This document shows positions 1-5,724 of a stretch of 5,724 nucleotides of DNA, piece after piece (within the stretch, counting starts at the first letter, position 1; each line of letters starts with the position of its first letter). The position numbers were made by a program, and so were the translations under genes. Origin of the DNA: Halieaceae bacterium (GTDB lineage Bacteria; Pseudomonadota; Gammaproteobacteria; Pseudomonadales; Halieaceae); the NCBI GenBank assembly GCA_002705465.1, contig PAGS01000029.1, forward strand, positions 1 to 5,724, read 5' to 3'. Under the pieces are notes generated by a model that was given only the letters and a program-made list of their open reading frames with translations, did not search any database and was not told the origin of the DNA.

Positions 1-435
1 ACCTTTGTTGCCAACCACCGGGAAGGCCAGCTCATCGATCAATTCACCAAAGCAGGTTATGCGGGTGAGATTGATGTGATTCTGGATATCGCCGGCGGTG
101 ACCTGATGCAAGCTAATTTCGACCTCGCCGCACCGGATGGCAGGATTGTCAGCATTGGCGTGATGCGTGGCATGCAGAGTGAAATCAACCTTGCCACGCT
201 TTTCATGAAACGGTTGACCTTAACAGGCAGCACGCTACGAAGACTCGATACCGCCTCCAGAGCCCGCTGTTTCGACGCCATTCGCGAGCAGATATGGCCG
301 AGCGTTGTGACCGGCGAAATCCGGCCCGTCATCGACAGCTGCTATCCGCTGAGCGAGGTCTTGGCTGCCCACGAACATATGCGAGTCGGCACGCATTTTG
401 GTAAGTTGGTGTTGGAGTGTCAGGCGATGGGATAG
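1..435 (+). CDS. NAD(P)H:quinone oxidoreductase, PIG3/QOR type (MDR superfamily), C-terminal part
   Basis: This is the C-terminal 144 codons of a zinc-independent medium-chain dehydrogenase/reductase; the start lies before the window, where roughly 180 further residues would be expected for a family of about 325-335 aa. The reading frame is open from base 1 to the TAG at 433-435. Visible family marks, numbered from the first residue of the fragment, are the end of the nucleotide-binding fold with DVILDIAGGD (25-34), the strand APDGRIVSIG (44-53), the PIG3-type block KRLTLTGSTLR (70-80), IRPVIDS (107-113) and the terminal HFGKLVL (132-138). Family members are soluble cytoplasmic NADPH-dependent reductases of quinones or other electrophilic carbonyls; the true substrate cannot be read from the sequence. 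The next gene lies 79 bp downstream on the same strand, so read-through is possible. No frameshift is seen. The family is clear, the exact substrate is not. Confidence 0.88.
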   Translation, partial: TFVANHREGQLIDQFTKAGYAGEIDVILDIAGGDLMQANFDLAAPDGRIVSIGVMRGMQSEINLATLFMKRLTLTGSTLRRLDTASRARCFDAIREQIWPSVVTGEIRPVIDSCYPLSEVLAAHEHMRVGTHFGKLVLECQAMG

Positions 436-502
436 CCGCGCGGTCAACCGCTGGACATTCGCTGGAAAACCGCGACATCAAATGAACTGCGACCTCTGAT
501 TT

Positions 503-507
503 GGAAG
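503..507 (+). promoter_or_regulatory. Ribosome-binding site of the MltF-type gene
   Basis: GGAAG lies 7 nt before the ATG at 515. It is an imperfect but well-placed Shine-Dalgarno element and supports this start, which gives a 31-residue lipoprotein signal region up to the lipobox cysteine. Confidence 0.55.
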
Positions 508-514
508 CCACATC

Positions 515-2098
515 ATGCGCCTACCGCTCTCTCCACTGCTTGCCGTCAATCACCCCATCAGCGCTTTTTTGTTCGCTTTGGTGTCGGTGCTACTGCTGAC
601 CGGCTGCGGCGAGAAAAGTGTGGCAGAGGCGCCCGCGGCGGCGCTGTCGGCGCAGCAGGCCGCGGTGAGCAACGCTATTACCTCAGGTGACAGCGGGGCC
701 ACCGCCCCACGCGCGGCGACAGGCTCCTCCCCTGGACTCAAACGCTTTGGCGTCATGCCGCATTTTGGTGATCTGGACACAATGGTGGAGCGTCGAGTGA
801 TTCGGATACTCACCGTTTACGGGCCGGGCCGCTATTTTCTGGAAGATGGGCCCCGTGGCACTGTGCAGGAGTACGCCGCAAAGCTGCAGAAGGTGGTCAA
901 TCAGGCCTTTAATACCGGGCTCCTCACGGTGCAAGTTGCAGTGATTCCGGTGTCGAGGGATCAGCTCTTCCCCGCGCTGGCATCGGGCTACGGCGATATT
1001 GTGATGGCCGGTACTACCATCACCGAAAGTCGACGAGCAGAGGGCGACTTCACCGACCCGGTCAGTAAACCGCTGAAGGAGATTCTGATTACTGGCCCCA
1101 GCGCACCGCCGTTGGCCTCGCCTGACGACCTCTCGGGCAAAACCGTTTATGTCCGCCTATCTAGTAGCTACGCAGAGAGTGTCCGGGCGCTGAGCAAACG
1201 CCTTGTGGCTCAGGGCAAGCCGGCGATACGAATAGAAGCCGTCGACGAATCGCTGGAGGACGAAGATCTGATCGAGATGGTCGATGCCGGCCTGCTACCC
1301 TGGGCAGTCGTTGACAGTTACAAACCACAAATGTGGCAAGAGGTCTTCACCCGCATCACCGTCCGCAAAGACCTGATATTGCGAGAGGGCGGGCGACTTG
1401 CCTGGGCCATTCGCCCTGACAGCCCCCAACTCAAAGCCTTCTTGAACACGTTTGTGAAGGACAACCGCGAGGGGACGTTGTTCGGCAATATTATTCGCAA
1501 TCGTTACATCCGCGATTTTGACTGGGCGGAGAACGCCGCTGGCGCCGACGAGCTGAGCCGCTATCGCGCGCTCTCCTCGCTGTTTCGCAAATACGGCACC
1601 GACTACGGCATGGACCCCACACTGCTGGCCGCGCAAGGCTTTCAGGAATCGCGGTTGGATCAAAGTGTCCGTAGCCATGTGGGTGCGATCGGTGTGATGC
1701 AGTTGCTGCCCAGTACTGCTGAAGACAAGAATGTCGGCATTCCCAACATCGACGAGCTCGAGCCCAATATCGAGGCGGGTGCCAAATACATGGCGTTTTT
1801 GAAGGCGCGATATTTCAGCGGCCCGGAGCTCGACGAGCTCAATGGTTCACTGCTCGCGTTGGCGTCCTATAACGCCGGACCCGGGCGTATTCGGCGCCTG
1901 CGGCGCGTAGCTGAAGAGCGCGGCTATGATCCGAACCTGTGGTTCGACAACGTGGAGGTGATTGTGGCCGAGCAGATTGGTCGCGAGACGGTCCAATACG
2001 TTGGCAACATCTTCAAATACTATTTGACCTACCGGTGGATCAACACCGCCGACGCTGAGCGCGCCGCCGCTCGCAGGGCATCAGGCATCGACAGTTGA
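515..2098 (+). CDS. mltF: MltF-type lipoprotein lytic murein transglycosylase (solute-binding-like domain + SLT domain)
   Basis: A complete 527-aa protein. A hydrophobic stretch (about 15-28) leads to the lipobox LTGC with Cys31; Gly at +2 argues for outer-membrane sorting. An Ala/Ser-rich linker (about 36-75) tethers a periplasmic solute-binding-like (SBP_bac_3) domain at about 94-330, including RVIRILTVYGPG (94-105) and LFPALASGYGDIVMAG (151-166). The SLT domain (about 350-506) has the likely catalytic Glu378 in FQESRLD, GAIGVMQLLPSTA (390-402), SYNAGPGRIRR (451-461) and a YVGNIFKYY block (495-503). By family, the enzyme cleaves the MurNAc-GlcNAc bond of peptidoglycan non-hydrolytically, leaving 1,6-anhydroMurNAc ends. 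The size is close to E. coli MltF (about 518 aa). The ATG at 515 follows GGAAG (503-507) with a 7-nt spacer, and an in-frame TGA at 497-499 excludes much longer starts. The 3' end overlaps the opposing nuclease gene. The symbol rests on domain architecture; a paralogous MltF-like subgroup is possible. Confidence 0.87.
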   Translation: MRLPLSPLLAVNHPISAFLFALVSVLLLTGCGEKSVAEAPAAALSAQQAAVSNAITSGDSGATAPRAATGSSPGLKRFGVMPHFGDLDTMVERRVIRILTVYGPGRYFLEDGPRGTVQEYAAKLQKVVNQAFNTGLLTVQVAVIPVSRDQLFPALASGYGDIVMAGTTITESRRAEGDFTDPVSKPLKEILITGPSAPPLASPDDLSGKTVYVRLSSSYAESVRALSKRLVAQGKPAIRIEAVDESLEDEDLIEMVDAGLLPWAVVDSYKPQMWQEVFTRITVRKDLILREGGRLAWAIRPDSPQLKAFLNTFVKDNREGTLFGNIIRNRYIRDFDWAENAAGADELSRYRALSSLFRKYGTDYGMDPTLLAAQGFQESRLDQSVRSHVGAIGVMQLLPSTAEDKNVGIPNIDELEPNIEAGAKYMAFLKARYFSGPELDELNGSLLALASYNAGPGRIRRLRRVAEERGYDPNLWFDNVEVIVAEQIGRETVQYVGNIFKYYLTYRWINTADAERAAARRASGIDS

Positions 2099-3469
2099 TG
2101 GCGCCTGTGTCACGCCAATGAGCCGCTCTGTCTCTTCGCACCAGGCCAGTCGCCCCACCTTGGCATAACGGCGCCGCACGCCGGGTGTGGGACTCAGGTA
2201 GAACAGATCACCATTCCTACCGGTGAGCGTCGAGCTCACCCCTGCGTCGCGGGCGATCTTGGCGTTGGCCGCCATGTGAGCCTGCTCGCCATGCACCGGT
2301 ATCGCCAAAGCCGGCTTCAGCAGGCGATAGAGATCGGTAAGCTCTTCCTGACAGGGGTGCCCCGAAGCATGCAATGGCTCGTCACTGTCGTCGGCGGCGA
2401 TCACTCTGATATCTCTGGCGCGCAACCCGTCAACCAAGCGAGCCACCGACGCCTCGTTACCCGGAATCGTTTTTGATGACAGTATGACCGTGTCACCGGC
2501 ATCCAGAGACAGGTCGGGGTGGGTCTGCGTCAGTAATCGGTGTAGCGCAGCACCCCACTCCCCCTGACTGCCCGTCGCCACCGCCAACACCTCCGCCGGT
2601 GGCAGATAGCCCAGATGCTCGGCATGTATCGGCTGAAAGTTTCTGGATAACAGACCCACCTGCTGGGCGCACCGCGCCATTCCCGCAGCCGAGCGCCCCA
2701 ACACACCAAGGTAGCGGCCCGTCTTGGCAGCGATGGTTGCCAGCGTTTGCATGCGCGCCACGTTACTCGAAAAGCAACCCACGACCACGCGCCCCTCGCA
2801 GGACTGAATCACCTTGGCCAACCCCGAAGCGACCTGGCCCTCGGTCGGTGAGTAACCCCCGCGTAAGGCATTGGTGGAGTCACAGATAACGGCGGCGATG
2901 CCTGCTTCCCCCAACTCCCTTAAGCGGCGGGAGGACCACGCTGGCCCCACCACGGGGTCATCGTCGATTTTCCAGTCAGCGGTATGGAATATCCGTGAAT
3001 CGCCTACAGTGATACTGAGTGCGCAGGTTTCCGGGGTGGAATGGGTGATCGGTAACCACTCTACGTTGAAAGGGCCCAGTGTAGTCGTCTCGCCGGGCTC
3101 GACTTCAATCAGTGAGCTGGGCAAGGTCCCACGGCGATTCCGTGTTTTGTCGCGCAGCACCGCGGCGGCAAATGGTGTCGCATAGACCGGGCAGCGCAGT
3201 TGTTCCCAGAGATAGGGCAAGGCGCCCAGGTGATCTTCATGTGCATGGGTAATGATCAGTGCGCAGAGCTGCTCACGGCGCGCACTGATAAAACTGAGGT
3301 CAGGCATTTGCACTGACGGCCTCAGGGCGCCGGGCACCTGCTCGAGGGTGATACCACAGTCAACCGCCATCCATTGACCGTCGTGGCCAAACAGATTGCA
3401 GTTCATCCCGATTTCGCCACACCCCCCCAGTGGGAGAAAAGTGACATCACTGCGCGGGGCGCGACTCAT
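2081..3469 (-). CDS. RNase J-like metallo-beta-lactamase/beta-CASP ribonuclease lacking the C-terminal domain
   Basis: A 462-aa protein from ATG 3469. It opens with LPLGGCGEIGMN (12-23), typical of RNase J. Metal-site residues are His75, His77, Asp79 and His80 in THAHEDH, His143 in THSTPE and Asp165 in HTADWK. Beta-CASP marks are CDSTNA (Asp197), FSSNVARMQ (233-241), ATGSQGE (298-304), SSKTIPGNE (331-339), HASGHP (368-373) and PVHGE (391-395, His393). All expected catalytic residues are present, so it should be an active Zn-dependent 5'-3' exo/endoribonuclease in the cytoplasm. RNase J proteins usually run to about 550 aa; this one stops soon after the core, so the usual C-terminal domain seems absent. 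The motifs remind me most of alphaproteobacterial RNase J. A TTG at 3494-3496 would add 9 residues and overlap the upstream gene, but has no spaced ribosome-binding site; the ATG lies 10 nt after the upstream stop and matches the family start. Likely cotranscribed with the DUF481 gene. Confidence 0.87.
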   Translation of the reverse strand: MSRAPRSDVTFLPLGGCGEIGMNCNLFGHDGQWMAVDCGITLEQVPGALRPSVQMPDLSFISARREQLCALIITHAHEDHLGALPYLWEQLRCPVYATPFAAAVLRDKTRNRRGTLPSSLIEVEPGETTTLGPFNVEWLPITHSTPETCALSITVGDSRIFHTADWKIDDDPVVGPAWSSRRLRELGEAGIAAVICDSTNALRGGYSPTEGQVASGLAKVIQSCEGRVVVGCFSSNVARMQTLATIAAKTGRYLGVLGRSAAGMARCAQQVGLLSRNFQPIHAEHLGYLPPAEVLAVATGSQGEWGAALHRLLTQTHPDLSLDAGDTVILSSKTIPGNEASVARLVDGLRARDIRVIAADDSDEPLHASGHPCQEELTDLYRLLKPALAIPVHGEQAHMAANAKIARDAGVSSTLTGRNGDLFYLSPTPGVRRRYAKVGRLAWCEETERLIGVTQAPSTVDA

Positions 3470-3479
3470 ACAATGGGTT

Positions 3480-4583
3480 CTACCAAGTATATCCAATCCT
3501 GAATTTTAGCGCTTCGTCGAGCTTTTCCTTGCCCTCGGCCGCGCCGCCGTCATAGTCGGCAGAGGCCTCCGCAGCGGCCTCCAGACCAAACAGCAGCGGG
3601 AAGCGCAAACCGATCGTGGTTCGGTAAATCGACTGCTCAAAGGACGACAGGTTCACCAGATTGACCTGACGAAAATACAACCTGAGTTTGCCGTCAAAGA
3701 AAAAGGTTTCCCCGGTCAGGTTCAGGTTAACGCCGGTGTAGGAGTCATCCTCGGAAAGCAAGAAATCGGTATCGACGTAGGAGATACCCAGTTCTGCGTC
3801 GAGCTTGAGTGTCTCGCGAGTGAGTATCTTGCGCCCGAAATAGGGGCCAACATAAAAACGACGTTCTACGTCGGCAAACCGATCAGCATTGAACCCCAGG
3901 TTCATGCCAAGGTAGTTTCTGGGGTCAGACAGAAAGTAGTCATATTTGCTGATAATGTACCAATTATCAGCAGTGGGCTCACTCAGATTGCCTCCGTCAG
4001 GTCCTTTCCCTCGAAAAATCGTACTGGTTTCCTCGTAGTCTGCGCGAACTGTGATGCGATCGCGTCGACTCTCGAGCTTTGTCTCCAGATCCAGATTGAC
4101 CTGATCGGTATCCGTATTACCGCGACTAAATTCAACCGCGCTGGTGACACGCCCGGTGATCCGATAGCCCTTGCCGACCTCCCAGGCTTCAGGGTTGGCC
4201 AAATCAAGCTGATCGACCGCCAGATTATCTTCGTCTTCCAGTACGACCTCGCCGTCCACGACTTTGAGGGCAGAAAGTGCAAAGGTGTCCTGCTCAGTCG
4301 TCAACAACTCGATTGCCTGATCAGAGTCGAGACGCGCGATGGATGTCAGAGCGATGGTTACATCACCCATTAAGGCCGTCGACACCAATACGCCACCATC
4401 GTGGATATCTGCGATGTCGCCATAGATGACCGAGCCATCGTTCAGCTCGATCCTCGCCGTTGGCGCATCTTCGCTGGCTTCAGGGAGATCGGAATCAGCG
4501 AGAGCCCACCCGCTGGAAAGACTCATGAAGAGCCCAACGGCCAGTATTCGGTGTATTCTCTGTGAACATCGATATTTCAGCAT
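3480..4583 (-). CDS. DUF481 family outer-membrane beta-barrel protein
   Basis: A 367-aa exported protein. A Sec signal peptide (basic start, hydrophobic core about 13-25) ends at ALA with predicted cleavage after Ala29. Residues 43-130 hold a small beta-rich module that seems to be an imperfect two-fold repeat: IELNDGSVIYGDI (45-57) and, more diverged, FALSALKVVDGEVVLED (101-117). From about 141 to 367 alternating amphipathic strands form the DUF481 (YdiY-like) barrel, with the family-like FSRGNTDTDQVNL (152-164). The last strand ends FRIGYTW with hydrophobic residues at every second position (Leu359, Phe361, Ile363, Tyr365, Trp367), a good BAM beta-signal. The family has no settled biochemical role; E. 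coli YdiY is acid-induced. The ATG at 4583 is fixed by an in-frame stop 6 codons upstream and by the signal peptide, although no good Shine-Dalgarno is visible. The RNase J-like gene follows after 10 nt. Placement in the outer membrane is inferred. Confidence 0.85.
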   Translation of the reverse strand: MLKYRCSQRIHRILAVGLFMSLSSGWALADSDLPEASEDAPTARIELNDGSVIYGDIADIHDGGVLVSTALMGDVTIALTSIARLDSDQAIELLTTEQDTFALSALKVVDGEVVLEDEDNLAVDQLDLANPEAWEVGKGYRITGRVTSAVEFSRGNTDTDQVNLDLETKLESRRDRITVRADYEETSTIFRGKGPDGGNLSEPTADNWYIISKYDYFLSDPRNYLGMNLGFNADRFADVERRFYVGPYFGRKILTRETLKLDAELGISYVDTDFLLSEDDSYTGVNLNLTGETFFFDGKLRLYFRQVNLVNLSSFEQSIYRTTIGLRFPLLFGLEAAAEASADYDGGAAEGKEKLDEALKFRIGYTW

Positions 4584-4603
4584 TGTCGGGTGCCACGCTC
4601 ATC

Positions 4604-4620
4604 GCTTTGGTCTGCAAAGC
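4604..4620. repeat. Inverted repeat, 6-bp arms with 5-bp spacer
   Basis: GCTTTG (4604-4609) and CAAAGC (4615-4620) are perfect reverse complements separated by GTCTG. The dyad begins 21 bp upstream of the DUF481 start codon, so it could be an operator or a hairpin in that gene's 5' untranslated leader. No T-tract follows on either strand, so it is not a terminator. The repeat is seen directly; any function is a guess, because a 6-bp dyad can arise by chance. Confidence 0.45.
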
Positions 4621-4668
4621 AGGACTCTAAGCGAAGCCTCTCAGCATTGAAATTGCGCAACGCGACAG

Positions 4669-4683
4669 AGAAATGTGATTTCT
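4669..4683. repeat. Inverted repeat, 6-bp arms with 3-bp spacer, just before the gor ribosome-binding site
   Basis: AGAAAT (4669-4674) and ATTTCT (4678-4683) are perfect reverse complements around GTG, ending 1 bp before the GGTGA Shine-Dalgarno-like element (4685-4689) of gor. It could be a repressor-sized operator or a small leader hairpin next to the ribosome-binding site. The dyad is directly visible; a regulatory role is inferred and chance is possible. Confidence 0.45.
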
Positions 4684-4684
4684 T

Positions 4685-4689
4685 GGTGA
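4685..4689 (+). promoter_or_regulatory. Ribosome-binding site of gor
   Basis: GGTGA matches the 3' half of the extended Shine-Dalgarno AGGAGGTGA and lies 4 nt before the ATG at 4694. The spacing is slightly short but supports this start, which also gives the usual 12 residues before the FAD-binding GxGxxG motif. Confidence 0.55.
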
Positions 4690-4693
4690 ATTC

Positions 4694-5724
4694 ATGACAC
4701 AACGTTTCGATTACGACCTTTTGGTCATCGGCGCAGGCTCTGGCGGTGTTCGGGCAGCCCGAAAAAGCGCTGAATTTGGTGCCCGGGTCGCCGTGGTCGA
4801 GGAGGCCGCGTTGGGCGGCACCTGCGTCAACGTCGGCTGCATACCGAAAAAACTCTACGTTTATGCCAGTGAGTTTGCCTCCGCGTGGCGTGAAGCCGAG
4901 GGCTTTGGCTGGCGATCAGAAGGCATCTCGTTTGACTGGGACACGTTGCGAGACAACAAATCAAAGGAGATCGCGCGACTGAATGCTATCTACGAGCGCC
5001 TATTAAACGCGCCCGGCGTGGATATCATTACGGGCCATGGCACGCTGACCGGGCCACAGTCCGCGCTCGTCAACGGCCGCACTTATCACGCCGAGAAAAT
5101 TTTACTGGCCACCGGCACATGGCCTTCGCTCCCGGACATACCCGGTAACCAGCTGGCGCTGACCTCGAACGAAATCTTTGATCTGGCGCAATTTCCCGAG
5201 CGCCTCCTGATCGTCGGCGGTGGCTACATCGCAACAGAGTTCGCGAGTATTTTTTCAGGCTTGGGCGCCGAGGTACTCCAGAGTTACCGGGGCGAGTTGT
5301 TTCTTCGTGGCTTTGACCAGGATATCCGTCGGTTCCTCGCAGAAGAAATGCGCAAGTCTGGCGTGGACCTGCGCTTTGATCATCACGTGTCAGCGCTCTC
5401 GGCCGGCGCATCGGGCACGATAACGGCCCAGCTCTCCGACGGGGCGGCGGACTTCGATGCAGTGCTGTTCGCGACGGGCCGCCGACCCAACATTGCCAAT
5501 CTCGGACTTGAGTACACTGCAGTCGCGCTGACTGAACAAGGCTATTTGTCAGTTGACGACAACTTCCAGACCGACGAGCCCAGTATCTATGCCCTGGGGG
5601 ACATGACAGGCGGCTGGGAGCTCACACCAGTGGCGATCGGCGAGGCGATGGCCTTTGCCCAGACGCAGTTCGCCGGACAGCCCACCAAGATGGAATATGA
5701 CTGCATACCCACGGCTGTATTTAG
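4694..5724 (+). CDS. gor: Glutathione-disulfide reductase, N-terminal three quarters
   Basis: 343 complete codons of a protein usually about 450 aa; the window ends inside the frame with no stop reached. The enzyme reduces glutathione disulfide to GSH with NADPH, using FAD and a redox-active disulfide, in the cytoplasm. Visible marks are the FAD-binding GAGSGG (13-18), the redox pair Cys44/Cys49 in GGTCVNVGCIPKK, the second Rossmann motif VGGGYIATEFA (174-184), Arg199 and Arg205 in YRGELFLRGFD, which mark NADPH rather than NADH preference, ATGRRPN (260-266), and the second FAD motif ALGDMTGGWELTPVAI (300-315). The YRGELFLRGFD form matches the Pseudomonas/alphaproteobacterial type rather than E. 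coli Gor. The dimerisation domain with the active-site His lies beyond the window. The ATG follows GGTGA (4685-4689) by 4 nt. It is divergent from the DUF481 gene, sharing a 110-bp upstream region; no clear OxyR site is seen. Confidence 0.95.
   Translation, partial: MTQRFDYDLLVIGAGSGGVRAARKSAEFGARVAVVEEAALGGTCVNVGCIPKKLYVYASEFASAWREAEGFGWRSEGISFDWDTLRDNKSKEIARLNAIYERLLNAPGVDIITGHGTLTGPQSALVNGRTYHAEKILLATGTWPSLPDIPGNQLALTSNEIFDLAQFPERLLIVGGGYIATEFASIFSGLGAEVLQSYRGELFLRGFDQDIRRFLAEEMRKSGVDLRFDHHVSALSAGASGTITAQLSDGAADFDAVLFATGRRPNIANLGLEYTAVALTEQGYLSVDDNFQTDEPSIYALGDMTGGWELTPVAIGEAMAFAQTQFAGQPTKMEYDCIPTAVF

Larger units (their letters stand above)
4584..4693. promoter_or_regulatory. Divergent intergenic region between the DUF481 gene and gor
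   Basis: These 110 bp separate two divergently transcribed genes, so promoters for both must lie here or just inside the coding ends (inference from layout). It contains two short perfect inverted repeats, listed separately, and the 8-bp palindrome TTGCGCAA at 4653-4660. A -35-like TTGAAA occurs at 4647-4652 on the + strand, but no convincing -10 box lies 16-18 bp from it, so I do not assign promoter boxes. Confidence 0.55.

Noticed and set aside
440..451. GCGGTCAACCGC inverted repeat just after the quinone oxidoreductase stop
   Set aside because: The arms are only 4-5 bp with a 2-4 nt loop and no T-tract follows, so it is not a credible Rho-independent terminator.
452..483. TGGACA (452-457) as a -35 box with TCAAAT (478-483) as a -10 box for the MltF-type gene
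   Set aside because: The spacer would be 20 bp and the -10 match is only 4 of 6; transcription from the upstream gene is equally possible.
1295..1678. Open frame of 127 codons on the minus strand inside the MltF-type gene
   Set aside because: It lies wholly antisense to a gene with clear domain motifs, has no recognisable domain or good ribosome-binding site, and long antisense frames are common in GC-rich coding DNA.
1826..1840. Palindromic GAGCTC-GAC-GAGCTC inside the MltF-type gene
   Set aside because: It simply encodes ELDEL in a well-aligned reading frame; there is no sign of a separate function.
3470..3496. TTG at 3494-3496 as start of the RNase J-like protein
   Set aside because: The only purine-rich sequence (CAGGA) directly abuts the TTG, leaving no spacing, and the extra nine residues do not resemble the family N-terminus, whereas ATG 3469 places the LPLGG motif at the usual distance.
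4426..4650. Open frame of 74 codons on the plus strand spanning the DUF481 5' end and the intergenic region
   Set aside because: Most of it is antisense to the DUF481 signal peptide and module region, and the translated peptide has no recognisable features.
4653..4660. Palindrome TTGCGCAA in the divergent region
   Set aside because: An 8-bp palindrome is expected by chance at about one in 256 positions, and the flanks do not extend the symmetry.
4671..4678. AAATGTGA resembling one half of a CRP site upstream of gor
   Set aside because: The partner half TCACA is missing at the required 6-bp spacing, so only a half-site is present.

Overview
The window looks like ordinary chromosome from a Gram-negative proteobacterium, most likely a gammaproteobacterium. 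This is inferred from four points: a lipobox-bearing MltF-type lytic transglycosylase, a DUF481 outer-membrane beta-barrel with a signal peptide and a C-terminal aromatic beta-signal, a glutathione reductase of the type I remember from Pseudomonas and alphaproteobacteria, and a PIG3-type quinone oxidoreductase. No species can be named from the sequence alone. Base composition looks moderately GC-rich and even across the window.

Layout, left to right. (1) Positions 1-435, + strand: the C-terminal 144 codons of a PIG3/QOR-type zinc-independent NAD(P)H:quinone oxidoreductase, whose 5' end lies outside the window. (2) Positions 515-2098, +: a complete lipoprotein with a periplasmic solute-binding-like domain followed by an SLT lytic transglycosylase domain (MltF type). 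(3) Positions 2081-3469, -: a metallo-beta-lactamase/beta-CASP nuclease of the RNase J family, ending without the usual C-terminal domain. Its 3' end overlaps that of the transglycosylase by 18 bp. (4) Positions 3480-4583, -: a DUF481 outer-membrane protein, directly upstream of the nuclease and apparently in one operon with it (10-nt gap). (5) Positions 4584-4693: a 110-bp divergent intergenic region with two short inverted repeats. (6) Positions 4694-5724, +: the N-terminal 343 codons of glutathione reductase, cut by the window end.

The genes do not form an obvious pathway. Two concern the cell envelope (MltF-like, DUF481), two concern redox and quinone/thiol homeostasis (PIG3-like, Gor), and one concerns RNA processing (RNase J-like). 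I see no mobile element, CRISPR array, tRNA, rRNA or phage signature, and no intergenic gap longer than 110 bp. I do not see a new biological system here. The points most worth a second look are the short RNase J-like protein coupled to an outer-membrane protein, the tail-to-tail gene overlap, and the dyads in the divergent promoter region.
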